Source: Shewanella eurypsychrophilus
GTDB lineage: Bacteria > Pseudomonadota > Gammaproteobacteria > Enterobacterales > Shewanellaceae
Direction of reading: 5' to 3'
Assembly: GCF_007004545.3 (NCBI RefSeq)
Contig: NZ_CP045503.2
Coordinates: 3,132,501 to 3,196,500 of the forward strand
DNA length: 64,000 nucleotides
The translations under genes and the position numbers were made by a program. The notes below the pieces were generated by a model. That model worked only from the letters and a program-made list of their open reading frames with translations. It had not been told where the DNA came from and did no database searches. Of the stretch, positions 48,117 through 56,517 are shown in pieces; positions within the stretch are counted from its first letter, which is position 1; every line of letters begins with the position of its first letter.

Positions 48117-49102
48117 AGATTTCTAAAATTGATTACAAAAGCAAAAATATAGACAAGGATAATCGAGAGCAATTTGCCATTGATGTATTGACAGGATTAA
48201 GTGCAGAAACGAAAAACTTACAAGCAAAGTATTTCTACGATGATGTAGGGAGTAAGATTTTTCAACAGATCACTCAACATGATGACTACTACCCCACAAG
48301 AAGTGAATTTGAAATACTCAATCAAGTTAAAAATGAGCTAGCTGAACTCATAGGAGAGCAGGAAATTGATATTATTGAACTTGGTGCAGGAGACGGCCAT
48401 AAGAGCCAACTCATTATTAACGGCTTTGTTAACAGCAACTGTAAAGTAAACTATTACCCCATAGACATATCTGAAGAAGCAATGGTTATGTTAAAAGACA
48501 ATATTTGCGACCATCCTCTTGTTGAGTGCCACGGGATTGTCGCTGAGTATTTTGAAGGGCTGCAACTGGTCAGGGAAAAGTCAAAGAACAAACAGCTTGT
48601 GCTATTTTTAGGCTCTAATATTGGTAACTTCGATAGGGTTCAAAACCAAGGTTTCTTGCGACGTTTGTGGATGAATATGAATAATTCTGACCACTTACTA
48701 GTCGGCTTTGATTTGAAAAAAGATATTGATGTGCTAACCCGTGCTTATAACGACTCTAGTGGCTTAACGAAAGATTTTAATCTCAACCTTTTAACTCGGA
48801 TAAATCATGAGTTAGGCGGTAACTTTGACATTGAAAACTTTCAACATTTCGGCGTATACAATCCATCACTTGGCGCGATGGAAAGCTATGTCATCGCGAC
48901 AAAAGAGCACAGTGTTTATATTTCATCATTAAAAAGAGAGTTTCACTTTAAGGCTTTTGAACCTATTCACTTAGAGCATTCCTTTAAGTTTTTATCTAGC
49001 GATATTGACTATATTAGTCACAACACTGGTTTTTCAGTAATCAAACATTTTACTGATAAGGAGAGCTATTTCATTGACTCACTCTGGAAAGTGACAAAAT
49101 GA
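48113..49102 (+). CDS. egtD: L-histidine Na-methyltransferase EgtD
   Basis: 329 residues. IIELGAGDGHKS (about 85) is the SAM-binding motif, and YFYDDVGSKIFQQIT at the N-terminus is typical of the DUF2260/EgtD family. It trimethylates histidine to hercynine, the substrate of EgtB. The ATG at 48113 overlaps the egtB stop by 4 bp, so translation is coupled; an upstream in-frame ATG at 48074 lies inside egtB and is not needed. An imperfect stem (CAACTAAG/CTTAGTTG) about 40 bp after the stop may end the operon. Confidence 0.92.
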   Translation: MKISKIDYKSKNIDKDNREQFAIDVLTGLSAETKNLQAKYFYDDVGSKIFQQITQHDDYYPTRSEFEILNQVKNELAELIGEQEIDIIELGAGDGHKSQLIINGFVNSNCKVNYYPIDISEEAMVMLKDNICDHPLVECHGIVAEYFEGLQLVREKSKNKQLVLFLGSNIGNFDRVQNQGFLRRLWMNMNNSDHLLVGFDLKKDIDVLTRAYNDSSGLTKDFNLNLLTRINHELGGNFDIENFQHFGVYNPSLGAMESYVIATKEHSVYISSLKREFHFKAFEPIHLEHSFKFLSSDIDYISHNTGFSVIKHFTDKESYFIDSLWKVTK

Positions 49103-49277
49103 TAAAACCAGTACTCCTTACAAACTAAACAAAACAGCAACTAAGAACCTAAAAAAACAACACTTAGTTGCGACTCTATTACTAACCAACCTTCCTTATG
49201 AATTATTAAGTAATGAACTAGTTCGATACTTATAACTATATATTTTCATCTTAAAAAATACTCATACTAATTAAATC

Positions 49278-49330
49278 ACACATCCAGCTCAACTCAGCAC
49301 ACATCCCTAGCTAAATAGGCATCATATACT
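49278..49330 (+). promoter_or_regulatory. ACACAT direct repeat and -10, TauE gene
   Basis: ACACAT at 49278 and 49299, then TATACT at 49325-49330, with 20 bp between. The -10 touches the upstream ATG at 49333, which shows that the real start is the ATG at 49399. Confidence 0.85.
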
Positions 49331-49398
49331 GCATGTTATTCAGTAACGGCCTTGCTGGCCTTGCTTACCACTTTAAACTTACTGCTGAGGTACTTAGA

Positions 49399-50256
49399 AT
49401 GGAACTTACTTTTGAATTTTGGTACCTGCTACCAATAGCTACCGTTATCGCCACTATAGCAATGTCTAGTGGTATTGGCGGAGCGGTCTTTTTCTCTCCT
49501 CTATTCATGATTGCACTCAGTTTAGAGCCCAAAATTGCGATTGGTGCGGCACTAGCCACAGAGCTTGCGGGTTTCAGTAGTGGTTTATACGCATATTTAA
49601 AAGCAAGGTTGATTGACTTTCAGCTTGCTAAGAAATTACTCGTGTTTTCAATACCTGCCGCATTAATAGGTTCACTCTACGCAGACTTAATCCCTGCCAT
49701 CGTTCTCAAAGCTATCTTTGCTGTTGGTCTAGTCTTTATTGGTACTCAGCTATTCTCAGCTTGGCGAAAAGAGGAGCGTGAGAAAAATGAGAACACTACT
49801 GCAAAAGAGTTTGAAGAAAACTATCAATCAGAGCTCACAGACAGCCAAGGCAACGTCTATCGTTACACCATATGTAACCCAAATATGGGAAAATCATTTG
49901 CAGCCATAGGGGGCGCATTTGTTGGAATGATCTCTGTGGGTTTAGCTGAATTACAGGAATATCACCTTGTCGCTCGCTGTAAGGTCCCGACTCCCGTTGC
50001 GATAGGTACCTCAATATTTGTAGTTGTACTCACAGTGCTCACAGCTTCCATAGGACACTTTTATGAGTTTTACCATCAAGGTAATGATGTACTTGCTCAG
50101 GTAGTTAACATCATCATATTTACGATTCCAGGAGTGATCATAGGTGGTCAATTAGGGCCTAAACTACAACGCATAGTTCCAGAAGATAAAATGAAAGCTG
50201 CTATTTCAATAGCATTCCTTCTCATAGGCATCTTCATGCTATATACCCTAATTTAA
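49399..50256 (+). CDS. TauE/SafE-family sulfite/organosulfur exporter
   Basis: 285 residues with about eight membrane helices and the family's SSGIGGAVFFSP segment near residue 20. TauE/SafE members export sulfite or organosulfur anions, or take part in metal and sulfur balance. A soluble loop (about 115-155) is longer than usual. The start is set at 49399 because the -10 hexamer overlaps the earlier ATG. The shared operator links it to thiol metabolism; the substrate is inferred. Confidence 0.85.
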   Translation: MELTFEFWYLLPIATVIATIAMSSGIGGAVFFSPLFMIALSLEPKIAIGAALATELAGFSSGLYAYLKARLIDFQLAKKLLVFSIPAALIGSLYADLIPAIVLKAIFAVGLVFIGTQLFSAWRKEEREKNENTTAKEFEENYQSELTDSQGNVYRYTICNPNMGKSFAAIGGAFVGMISVGLAELQEYHLVARCKVPTPVAIGTSIFVVVLTVLTASIGHFYEFYHQGNDVLAQVVNIIIFTIPGVIIGGQLGPKLQRIVPEDKMKAAISIAFLLIGIFMLYTLI

Positions 50257-50265
50257 AGCACTCCA

Positions 50266-50297
50266 AAGTCAGGTACTGATTTTATAGTACCTGACTT
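50266..50297 (+). terminator. Intrinsic terminator of the TauE gene
   Basis: AAGTCAGGTACT and its exact complement around an 8-nt loop, followed by ATCTTTT. Confidence 0.8.
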
Positions 50298-50600
50298 ATC
50301 TTTTCCTAATAGCCCATCACTAGATTAAAATTCGGCATGTAATACATCTTCAAGGGATATAAAGAAAGTAATAAACATTCATAGCTCATAGAAAAGTAAC
50401 GCTCCCCCCGCCCCTCAAAGATATCAAACGCCTAGCCAATTAAACTTCGCAGATTTAAATTGCTGTAACTGACTACCTCCAGCTCCAGAAAAAGTCACTA
50501 CCAACTATAAATAGAACTAAATTGTATTTAGCTAAAGCTGTTAACTGAAATTCGTAGAAGCCTCATTTCAGGCCTTTAGAGCTTGGCTTAACTCAGCTAC

Positions 50601-50674
50601 AGCAATAAGCAATAAGCAATAAGCAATAAGCAATAAGCAATAAGCAATAAGCAATAAGCAATAAGCAATAAGCA
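50601..50674. repeat. Heptamer tandem repeat, about 10.5 units
   Basis: Unit AGCAATA repeated in tandem over 74 bp, 45 bp upstream of the triple ACACAT operator of the hydrolase gene at 50875. It is a simple slippage-prone tract. Apart from this, 50298-50718 shows no gene. Confidence 0.95.
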
Positions 50675-50718
50675 GCACCTAAGCATAAAGGTCGAAAAAC
50701 AAAAGCTCCCCACTTAGA

Positions 50719-50793
50719 ACACATATCGGTATATGGAACAACACATTCCCCTCAACACTGCACACATCCATTTTTTCCCTTACTTCATATAAT
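50719..50793 (+). promoter_or_regulatory. Triple ACACAT repeat and perfect -10
   Basis: ACACAT at 50719, 50741 and 50762 (22 and 21 bp apart), then TATAAT at 50788-50793 with 20 bp between. Strongest site of the set. The leader to the start at 50875 is about 75 nt. Confidence 0.88.
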
Positions 50794-50874
50794 TACTTCG
50801 AATTCAAATGAACCGAAAACAAAATCACATTTGAGAAAAATTAAATAATTGATAGAACTATTGAGGATTGAGAG

Positions 50875-51600
50875 ATGACCAACTTAACTAGAAATCGCGT
50901 TGAAAAGTGGCTTGAAGAAAACACTGAGCACGGATTGCCAGTGACAGGTTTTGAAATTGAAAAAGGCCGCACTGCAGTCGTTATCACTGACCCACAAGTG
51001 GATTTTCTATCTCCAGAAGGTGTCGCTTGGGGCGCTGTAGGTGAAAGCGTTTTAGAAAACAATACTGTGGCTAACCTAGAAGCATTAATGAACACCGCCG
51101 TTGAAGAGGAGTTCCCTCTTATTATCAGCCCTCATTACTACTTCCCTACCGACCATAACTGGAAGTTTGAAGGCACGCTAGAGAAGCTAATGCATGCGAT
51201 CAATATGTTTGACCGTAAAAGTGCACTTGATGTTGAAGGCTTCGAAGGCAGCGGCGCAGACTGGCTTGAAGAGTTAAAACCTGCCATCAACCATAAAGAT
51301 ACCGTTATTTGTGGCGCACATAAAGTGTATGGCCCTGAAAACAATGACCTCATTCTTCAATTGCAAAAGCTGCGCGTTGACAAAGTTATTCTTGCCGGTA
51401 TGTCTGCAAACTTATGTGTTGAATCACATCTGCGCGAACTTGTTGAGTATGGTTTTGAGGTTTCAGTTGTCGCCGATGCAAGTGCTGCAGCAAAAGTACC
51501 AGGCCTTGATGGCATGTTAGCCGCACTTACCAACTACCGCATGATTGCCAGTGACATATTTAGTACTAAGCAGATCGTTGAACAAATGAAAAATGCTTAA
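50875..51600 (+). CDS. Isochorismatase-family cysteine hydrolase, cytosolic
   Basis: 241 residues without a signal peptide. Asp in ITDPQVDF (about 43), Lys in GAHKVYG (about 147) and Cys in SANLCVES (about 181) form the triad. It is close to the exported enzyme at 51657, 57 bp downstream, over the full domain (DFLSPEGVxWG, VYGPExND, LAGMSANLC). The two are an operon behind the triple ACACAT promoter. Having a cytosolic and an exported form suggests that the substrate, perhaps a toxic amide or electrophile, occurs on both sides of the inner membrane. Confidence 0.88.
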   Translation: MTNLTRNRVEKWLEENTEHGLPVTGFEIEKGRTAVVITDPQVDFLSPEGVAWGAVGESVLENNTVANLEALMNTAVEEEFPLIISPHYYFPTDHNWKFEGTLEKLMHAINMFDRKSALDVEGFEGSGADWLEELKPAINHKDTVICGAHKVYGPENNDLILQLQKLRVDKVILAGMSANLCVESHLRELVEYGFEVSVVADASAAAKVPGLDGMLAALTNYRMIASDIFSTKQIVEQMKNA

Positions 51601-51656
51601 GCAATGAATAGCTTGAACAACCCTACAAATTATTGATTAGAAACGGACACAACATT

Positions 51657-52430
51657 ATGAAACTTAAAAATACCCTACTCGCTATGACTGCATGTACCGC
51701 ACTTTTATCAACTTCAGCTGTATTCGCTGCAGGCGGCACAGCAAAAGGCGGAGATGGTCTTCCTAACCCAGGTGTAGACTTCATTAAAGGCCAAACAGCC
51801 ATTGTGATCACCGACCCACAAATTGATTTCCTATCACCTGAAGGTGTCTCTTGGGGCTTAGTAGGCAAAAGCGTAATTGCAAACAACACAGTTGAGAATA
51901 TAGATAAGTTGATGAAAATTGCCGGTGAAAAAAATATCCCACTGATTATTTCACCACACTTTTACGCGCCAACAGACTTACACTTTAAGCATGGTGGTGC
52001 ACTAGAGCATGCAATGCATGGTATTAAGATGTTTGAAAGTGACGAGCGTATTGACCAAGCAGGGTTTAAGCCTGGTACTGGCCCAGACTGGATGCCACAG
52101 TACAAGAAATACATTAATAACGGTAAAACTGCGGTTTCTACACCACATAAGGTCTATGGTCCAGATACCAACGACACGGTATTGCAGCTGCGTAAACGCA
52201 ACATCAATAAGATCATTCTAGCGGGTATGTCAGCGAACTTATGTACTGAATCTCACCTACGTGAGTTTATGGAGCAAGGTTTCGAAGTGATGGTGATAAA
52301 AGATGCAACAGCTGCTGCACAACTACCTGGGTTAGATGGCTACGCTGCAGCAATGACCAACGTCCGTATGATTGCTAACTCTGTAAAATCAACTGAAGAG
52401 GTACTCAAGCAGATAAACAAAGAGTTGTAA
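51657..52430 (+). CDS. Isochorismatase-family cysteine hydrolase, exported
   Basis: 257 residues from the ATG at 51657, which gives a clean signal peptide (LKNTLLAMTACTALL then AVFAAGG); the upstream ATG at 51633 would spoil it. Asp in ITDPQIDF, Lys in TPHKVYG and Cys in SANLCTES form the triad. Second gene of the operon starting at 50875. A strong terminator follows. The substrate is unknown. Confidence 0.88.
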   Translation: MKLKNTLLAMTACTALLSTSAVFAAGGTAKGGDGLPNPGVDFIKGQTAIVITDPQIDFLSPEGVSWGLVGKSVIANNTVENIDKLMKIAGEKNIPLIISPHFYAPTDLHFKHGGALEHAMHGIKMFESDERIDQAGFKPGTGPDWMPQYKKYINNGKTAVSTPHKVYGPDTNDTVLQLRKRNINKIILAGMSANLCTESHLREFMEQGFEVMVIKDATAAAQLPGLDGYAAAMTNVRMIANSVKSTEEVLKQINKEL

Positions 52431-52458
52431 TAACACCTGTTTCACTCTTTAACCTTAT

Positions 52459-52492
52459 GCCGCTGTTGTCACCAACAGCGGCTTTCTCTTTT
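52459..52492 (+). terminator. Intrinsic terminator of the hydrolase operon
   Basis: GCCGCTGTTG-N4-CAACAGCGGC followed by TTTCTCTTTT, 29 bp after the stop. Confidence 0.9.
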
Positions 52493-52674
52493 CTGTCGCC
52501 GTAAGAAAGTACAACCAAGGAGAGGATAGCGCATGCAATTGCAGAGCAGAGCAATAAAGTGGACGAGACTTAGTTTCTCAAGACATAAAAAAATCAAGGT
52601 GCATCTTCCTTAGCTATCACCTAGTTTACCTGTATTTAACAACTCTAAAGACACGACACAACCACCACTTATTC

Positions 52675-52727
52675 ACACATCACCAGCCAACAGTAACACA
52701 TACCCATTACAAGCCCTTTTATATACT
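52675..52727 (+). promoter_or_regulatory. ACACAT direct repeat and -10, glutaredoxin unit
   Basis: ACACAT at 52675 and 52696, then TATACT at 52722-52727 with 20 bp between. It starts a 150-nt leader ahead of the glutaredoxin gene. Confidence 0.85.
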
Positions 52728-52747
52728 AGTTGCATATTCAAGAAGAA

Positions 52748-52816
52748 ATGGTTGTCAATACTGCAGAAAAAGAATCAGAGCTTAATCGAATTGATAACGG
52801 CACTGACGAAATGTAG
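52748..52816 (+). CDS. Possible 22-residue leader peptide
   Basis: A 22-codon frame starts about 14 nt after the expected transcription start and is preceded by AAGAAGAA. It is acidic (EKESELNRIDNGTDE). There is no homologue in the window. It could be a small protein or chance. Confidence 0.25.
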   Translation: MVVNTAEKESELNRIDNGTDEM

Positions 52817-52884
52817 CGATGAATTACGAATAACCAAACCTCTTAATAAAACATTTTAAACTGCAACCAGTGTAAGGAATAACC

Positions 52885-53172
52885 ATGAGTAACAAGATCC
52901 AAGAACACCAAACAACACAGGAAGAGATATTAATGTTGTATCAATTCTTAGGTTGTCCATTTTGCACCATTGCAGAAGCACCAATCCATAGACTTGGAAT
53001 AGATGTTGAGTATAGAGACACGATAAAAAACCCGCAATTCAGACAAGAGCTCATTAACGAACTTGGCCGTGCAACTGTTCCTGTGTTGCGCATTATATCT
53101 AAAGATGGAACTGAAAAGTGGCTTCCAGAATCTAGGGATATCGTTCGATTTATTGAGAAAAAATATGGCTAA
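52885..53172 (+). CDS. Glutaredoxin-like protein
   Basis: 95 residues. The active site LGCPFCTIAEAP (about 22-33) and cis-Pro region RATVPVLRI (about 63-71) match glutaredoxin/NrdH. A second start at residue 17 (MLYQFLGC) would leave the domain intact, so the N-terminal tail may be a leader. It reduces mixed disulfides with glutathione or thioredoxin reductase. It is transcribed from the ACACAT promoter at 52675, with the DksA-like gene 123 bp behind. Confidence 0.85.
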   Translation: MSNKIQEHQTTQEEILMLYQFLGCPFCTIAEAPIHRLGIDVEYRDTIKNPQFRQELINELGRATVPVLRIISKDGTEKWLPESRDIVRFIEKKYG

Positions 53173-53295
53173 GTGGCTTCATCGACTACAGCTTACATCC
53201 AGACCCCTTCGAAAATAACTTTTTATGAATCAACAATGGCTTAGCACTTTCTAAGCTAAGCCATCAAGCAATATGATAGAGGAGTTTTATCAATC

Positions 53296-53640
53296 ATGAT
53301 TGATATATCAAGAGAGGAGTTAAGAGCCAAGTTAATATTCAAAAAGTCTCAATTAAGTAAAGAGTTAGTAGAACCTAAGATGCATATCAATAAATGTGAT
53401 ATTCACGATGTTATTGATGCAGCAGAAGCTCTTACTACTAGGGAGAAGGAGCATCGATTATACGGTCTAAAAGAGCTGAAAATTCAACAACTCGACAATG
53501 TCATAGATAAACTCAGTCACAACAATGACATTGAATGTGACACGTGCGGTGTATCAATTCTTTCACGGTTGGAGGTTGTCCCCACTGCACAACGCTGTTT
53601 TAGCTGTCAAACGAGAGTGGAAAAACTCAAACTTAAGTAA
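53296..53640 (+). CDS. TraR/DksA-type zinc-finger protein
   Basis: 114 residues. ECDTCGVSI (about 78) and RCFSCQTRV (about 99) form the C4 zinc finger of TraR/DksA proteins, and the N-terminal part is helical. The family binds the RNA polymerase secondary channel. The coiled-coil tip Asp pair of DksA is not obvious, so this may be a TraR-like or divergent regulator. AGAGGAG precedes the second possible start. It is probably cotranscribed with the glutaredoxin gene. Confidence 0.75.
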   Translation: MIDISREELRAKLIFKKSQLSKELVEPKMHINKCDIHDVIDAAEALTTREKEHRLYGLKELKIQQLDNVIDKLSHNNDIECDTCGVSILSRLEVVPTAQRCFSCQTRVEKLKLK

Positions 53641-53665
53641 TGAACCACTTAAGCTTGAATTAATT

Positions 53666-53718
53666 ACACATTCACACCTCAAGAATACACATACAGTCTA
53701 ACCCAGTTATCCCACAAT
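53666..53718 (+). promoter_or_regulatory. ACACAT direct repeat, DUF6789-like gene
   Basis: ACACAT at 53666 and 53687, 21 bp apart. A weak CACAAT lies at the expected -10 position, 53713-53718; TATAGA at 53726 is an alternative one turn farther. Confidence 0.7.
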
Positions 53719-53798
53719 ACTTACCTATAGAAGACTGATTAAACATCTTAATTTCGTAATTAAATTAACTAAGCACTAACCAAAGAGAGATACAGACT

Positions 53799-54248
53799 AT
53801 GGACATCAATAAGAAAGATATTAGCAAAGGTTTAATTGCGGGTTTGATTGCAACAGTGGCTTTAACAGCAATCATGATGATAAAGTCAACTATGGGTATT
53901 ATGCCTGACTTTAACCCTGTTCAAATTTTGGCTGACACGGTAACGGATACATTAGGGCTATCACAGACTCCTGTATTAGGCTGGTTTCTACACTTTGGAT
54001 TAGGGTCTGTTATCTGGGGGCTTAGCTTTACTACCTTTAATAATATCCTACCAGGTAAATCTCAAGTAGCAAAAGGTCTATATCTAGGTGTTATTGCATG
54101 GGGCTTTATGATGTTAGGACTTATGCCAATAGCTGGCTTTGGAATGTTTGGCCTGCTTTTAAGTATGAAGGTTCCAGTCATGACGTTAATGCTACATTTA
54201 GTTTTTGGGTTTGCACTAGGACTTAGTTATAAAAAACTAGCTAGTTAA
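53799..54248 (+). CDS. DUF6789-like four-helix membrane protein
   Basis: 149 residues with four membrane helices (about 10-30, 57-77, 91-112, 118-142). The N-terminal KGLIAGLIATVALTAIMM and the short loops fit DUF6789-type proteins. Function is unknown. It has its own ACACAT operator. It is the last gene before the second bcp fragment. The 54249-54580 gap shows no gene. Confidence 0.7.
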   Translation: MDINKKDISKGLIAGLIATVALTAIMMIKSTMGIMPDFNPVQILADTVTDTLGLSQTPVLGWFLHFGLGSVIWGLSFTTFNNILPGKSQVAKGLYLGVIAWGFMMLGLMPIAGFGMFGLLLSMKVPVMTLMLHLVFGFALGLSYKKLAS

Positions 54249-54579
54249 CCCACGGCTTAACCCTGAAACACCTAAACATTTAAGCTGTTGATAAGTAGCT
54301 ATTTACCACAGACCGCTAAATGGATCTAACCATACAAATAAGTTGAGATATTTTTAGTTTGTTTAAAGCAATGGTCTGTGAACTAGGATGCTAGTCTTCT
54401 CAAAAAAACTTCAATTAGGGAAATTAAGAACAAGAGCGTTTTTATGATATTTTGGGTAAAATTACGCGCTAATTTACAAAAATATGATAAATGCTATCCT
54501 AAAATAGAGAGACTAATTTAAATTCAATTAAAATGTTGTTTCAAAATGGTTTATTGTAAATTTATCAAACTTGTCGTCT

Positions 54580-54740
54580 AAAATACTTTCCAAGAGTAAG
54601 TTTTCATGGGGAAAGTTTACGACGGCATACATAGATTAAGTTTCTTAGTCGGCCAAGATGGACAGGTTAGCCACGTCTTTAATAAATTTAAGACTAAAGA
54701 GCATCATCAAGTCGTGCTTGATCACCTTAATCAAGCGTAA
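54580..54740 (+). pseudogene. bcp: bcp 3' fragment (attachment-site remnant 2)
   Basis: From 54606, 44 codons encode the Bcp C-terminus (KVYDGIHRLSFLVGQ, HVFNKFKTKEHHQVV) and end with a normal stop and terminator. The first 105 bp match the copy at 25765 with about five changes. The N-terminal part of Bcp is missing. The bcp-to-perM side of the chromosome continues to the right, so this is most likely the original 3' end of bcp, cut off from its 5' part by island insertion. Confidence 0.88.
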
Positions 54741-54759
54741 CTAGATTGCTGCTTGCGCC

Positions 54760-54788
54760 AATAAAGCCCGCTAATTGCGGGCTTTATT
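54760..54788. terminator. Bidirectional terminator between bcp' and argO
   Basis: AATAAAGCCCGC-N5-GCGGGCTTTATT with A/T runs on both sides, between two converging genes. Confidence 0.9.
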
Positions 54789-54801
54789 ATACCTATTGGT
54801 A

Positions 54802-55425
54802 TTACTGAACCACATTTTGAATGTATGGCCAGATCAACACGCCAGCAATAGTCCACATCGTTAACCAAATAAATCTATCCAAATAGCACCAGGCTTTCGG
54901 CTTTTGAAACAAAGGGCTTAAATATCTGGCGCCAAAACTCAAACTGAAAAACCACACAAAAGATGCCAAAACGGCTCCAGCACCAAATAAAGGTCTGTCA
55001 GCACCTTCAAATTGTGCACTGATGCTACCCAGTAATACTACGGTATCGAGATAAAGGTGAGGGTTGAGAAAACTGATCCCGAGTGTGGTCAAAACAGCCG
55101 CTTTCAGTGTATCAGTGTTTTTACTTATCCCCTGCTCCATACTTTGAGCTGCAAATGATGACTTGAGTGCTCTAGCACCGTAAGCCAGTAAAAAAATCGC
55201 TCCCCCAATACTGGCAATATCCTTAATTAAAGGAAAAGCCAAGATCAGATGACCTAAACCAGCCACACCGGCAGTGATCATCAGCGCATCAATAATCGAG
55301 CAAAGAGCGGCGATAGGCAATGAATGTGATCGCTTAAGACCTTGCTTTAATACGAACGCATTTTGTGCTCCGACCGCCATGATAAGACTTCCACCTATCC
55401 CCATACCTTGAATAAACGCCTGCAT
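54802..55425 (-). CDS. argO: Arginine exporter ArgO (LysE family)
   Basis: 207 residues with six membrane helices. MAVGAQNAFVLKQGL (about 17-31) is the signature of LysE/ArgO amino-acid exporters, and SFLNPHLYLDTVVLLG (about 118-133) is the second family motif. It exports arginine (and possibly lysine). It is divergent from argP, its known activator, with 128 bp between the open frames. Confidence 0.9.
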   Translation of the reverse strand: MQAFIQGMGIGGSLIMAVGAQNAFVLKQGLKRSHSLPIAALCSIIDALMITAGVAGLGHLILAFPLIKDIASIGGAIFLLAYGARALKSSFAAQSMEQGISKNTDTLKAAVLTTLGISFLNPHLYLDTVVLLGSISAQFEGADRPLFGAGAVLASFVWFFSLSFGARYLSPLFQKPKAWCYLDRFIWLTMWTIAGVLIWPYIQNVVQ

Positions 55426-55568
55426 ATACTTAATCCCCCAAAATTAATACCACTCAATGATGGCAAGCGTACACAAGGGATAGAAATAAATATAACTAAT
55501 CTTTTTTATGATGTATAAGTAAAACTTATACTGGAGTTTATCTGTATTACTTTTTGAGGAAATTCATT

Positions 55569-56477
55569 GTGCTCGATTATGCTCATCTGCGTGCTTTATC
55601 TATTGTGGTCTCTGAAGGAGGCTTTGAGCGAGCGGCTAAAGTCCTCTGCATCACACAGTCTGCAGTTTCTCAACGGATAAAACAGTTGGAAGAAAGAGTA
55701 GGCCAAGCACTCGTTATTCGCAGTACCCCTGTAGAAGCGACTCCTACAGGAAAACGATTACTCAGGCACTTTTCTCAGGTGGAACTGTTAGAAAGTGAAT
55801 TGAGAGTTGAAATGGATGTCGATGACCCTAATTTACCCACCATAGTAAAAATAGCCGTGAATGCTGACAGCTTGGCCACCTGGTTTTTACCTGCATTGTG
55901 CGAGGTGTTTAAGCGACATCAGTGGCTATTAGAATTAGTTGTCGATGATGAGTCCTATACCCACAACCTACTCAAAAACGGGGAAGCCGTTGGGTGTGTA
56001 ACCACAACGAAGCGGCCTTTAGCAGGTTGTAGCAGTGAATACTTAGGGGATATGGAATATTTATGTGTAGCTACACCTGAATTTATCCAGCGGTTTTTTC
56101 CTATTACTGTGTCACAGGCTTCATTGGAACTCGCTCCTGCGGTCGTGTTTTCAACCAAAGATAAGCTGCATGAAAAGTATCTGAATAAGTATTTTAAAAT
56201 GAAGGCTGGCAGCTGGCGAGAACATAAAATCCCCTCATCAGAGAGCTTCCTTGATGCGATTTTACAAGGGCTAGGTTATGGCTTAGTGGGTCATCTTCAA
56301 GCAGAACCCCTGCTGGAAAAAGGTTTGTTAATTGAGATAACACCGAATAAACGAAAACGGGTACCGCTTTATTGGCAACACTGGAACATCAAGGCTAAAC
56401 AAACGACCATCATCTACCGCTCTTTAGCAGTCACAGCAAAACAGTCTCTTTGCCACAATGAGAGTTTCTCCAAATAA
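55569..56477 (+). CDS. argP: LysR-type regulator ArgP
   Basis: 302 residues from the GTG at 55569, preceded by GAGGA. The HTH (GGFERAAKVLCITQSAVSQRI) is characteristic of ArgP/IciA. The C-terminal effector-binding domain binds Arg or Lys. A TTG at 55554 overlaps the ribosome-binding site and is unlikely. It controls the divergent argO. Confidence 0.9.
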   Translation: MLDYAHLRALSIVVSEGGFERAAKVLCITQSAVSQRIKQLEERVGQALVIRSTPVEATPTGKRLLRHFSQVELLESELRVEMDVDDPNLPTIVKIAVNADSLATWFLPALCEVFKRHQWLLELVVDDESYTHNLLKNGEAVGCVTTTKRPLAGCSSEYLGDMEYLCVATPEFIQRFFPITVSQASLELAPAVVFSTKDKLHEKYLNKYFKMKAGSWREHKIPSSESFLDAILQGLGYGLVGHLQAEPLLEKGLLIEITPNKRKRVPLYWQHWNIKAKQTTIIYRSLAVTAKQSLCHNESFSK

Positions 56478-56478
56478 A

Positions 56479-56498
56479 AAAGGGCCTAACGGCCCTTT
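56479..56498. terminator. Bidirectional terminator, argP/perM
   Basis: AAAGGGCC-TAAC-GGCCCTTT between converging genes, with A-rich and T-rich flanks. Confidence 0.85.
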
Positions 56499-56517
56499 CA
56501 TTGAACACTTATCGATA

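Noticed and set aside
50601..50674. CRISPR-like array
   Set aside because: The units are contiguous 7-mers without spacers; a simple tandem repeat.
52533..52613. 26-codon frame behind a good ribosome-binding site
   Set aside because: Lies after the strong terminator of the hydrolase operon with no visible promoter; too weak to list.
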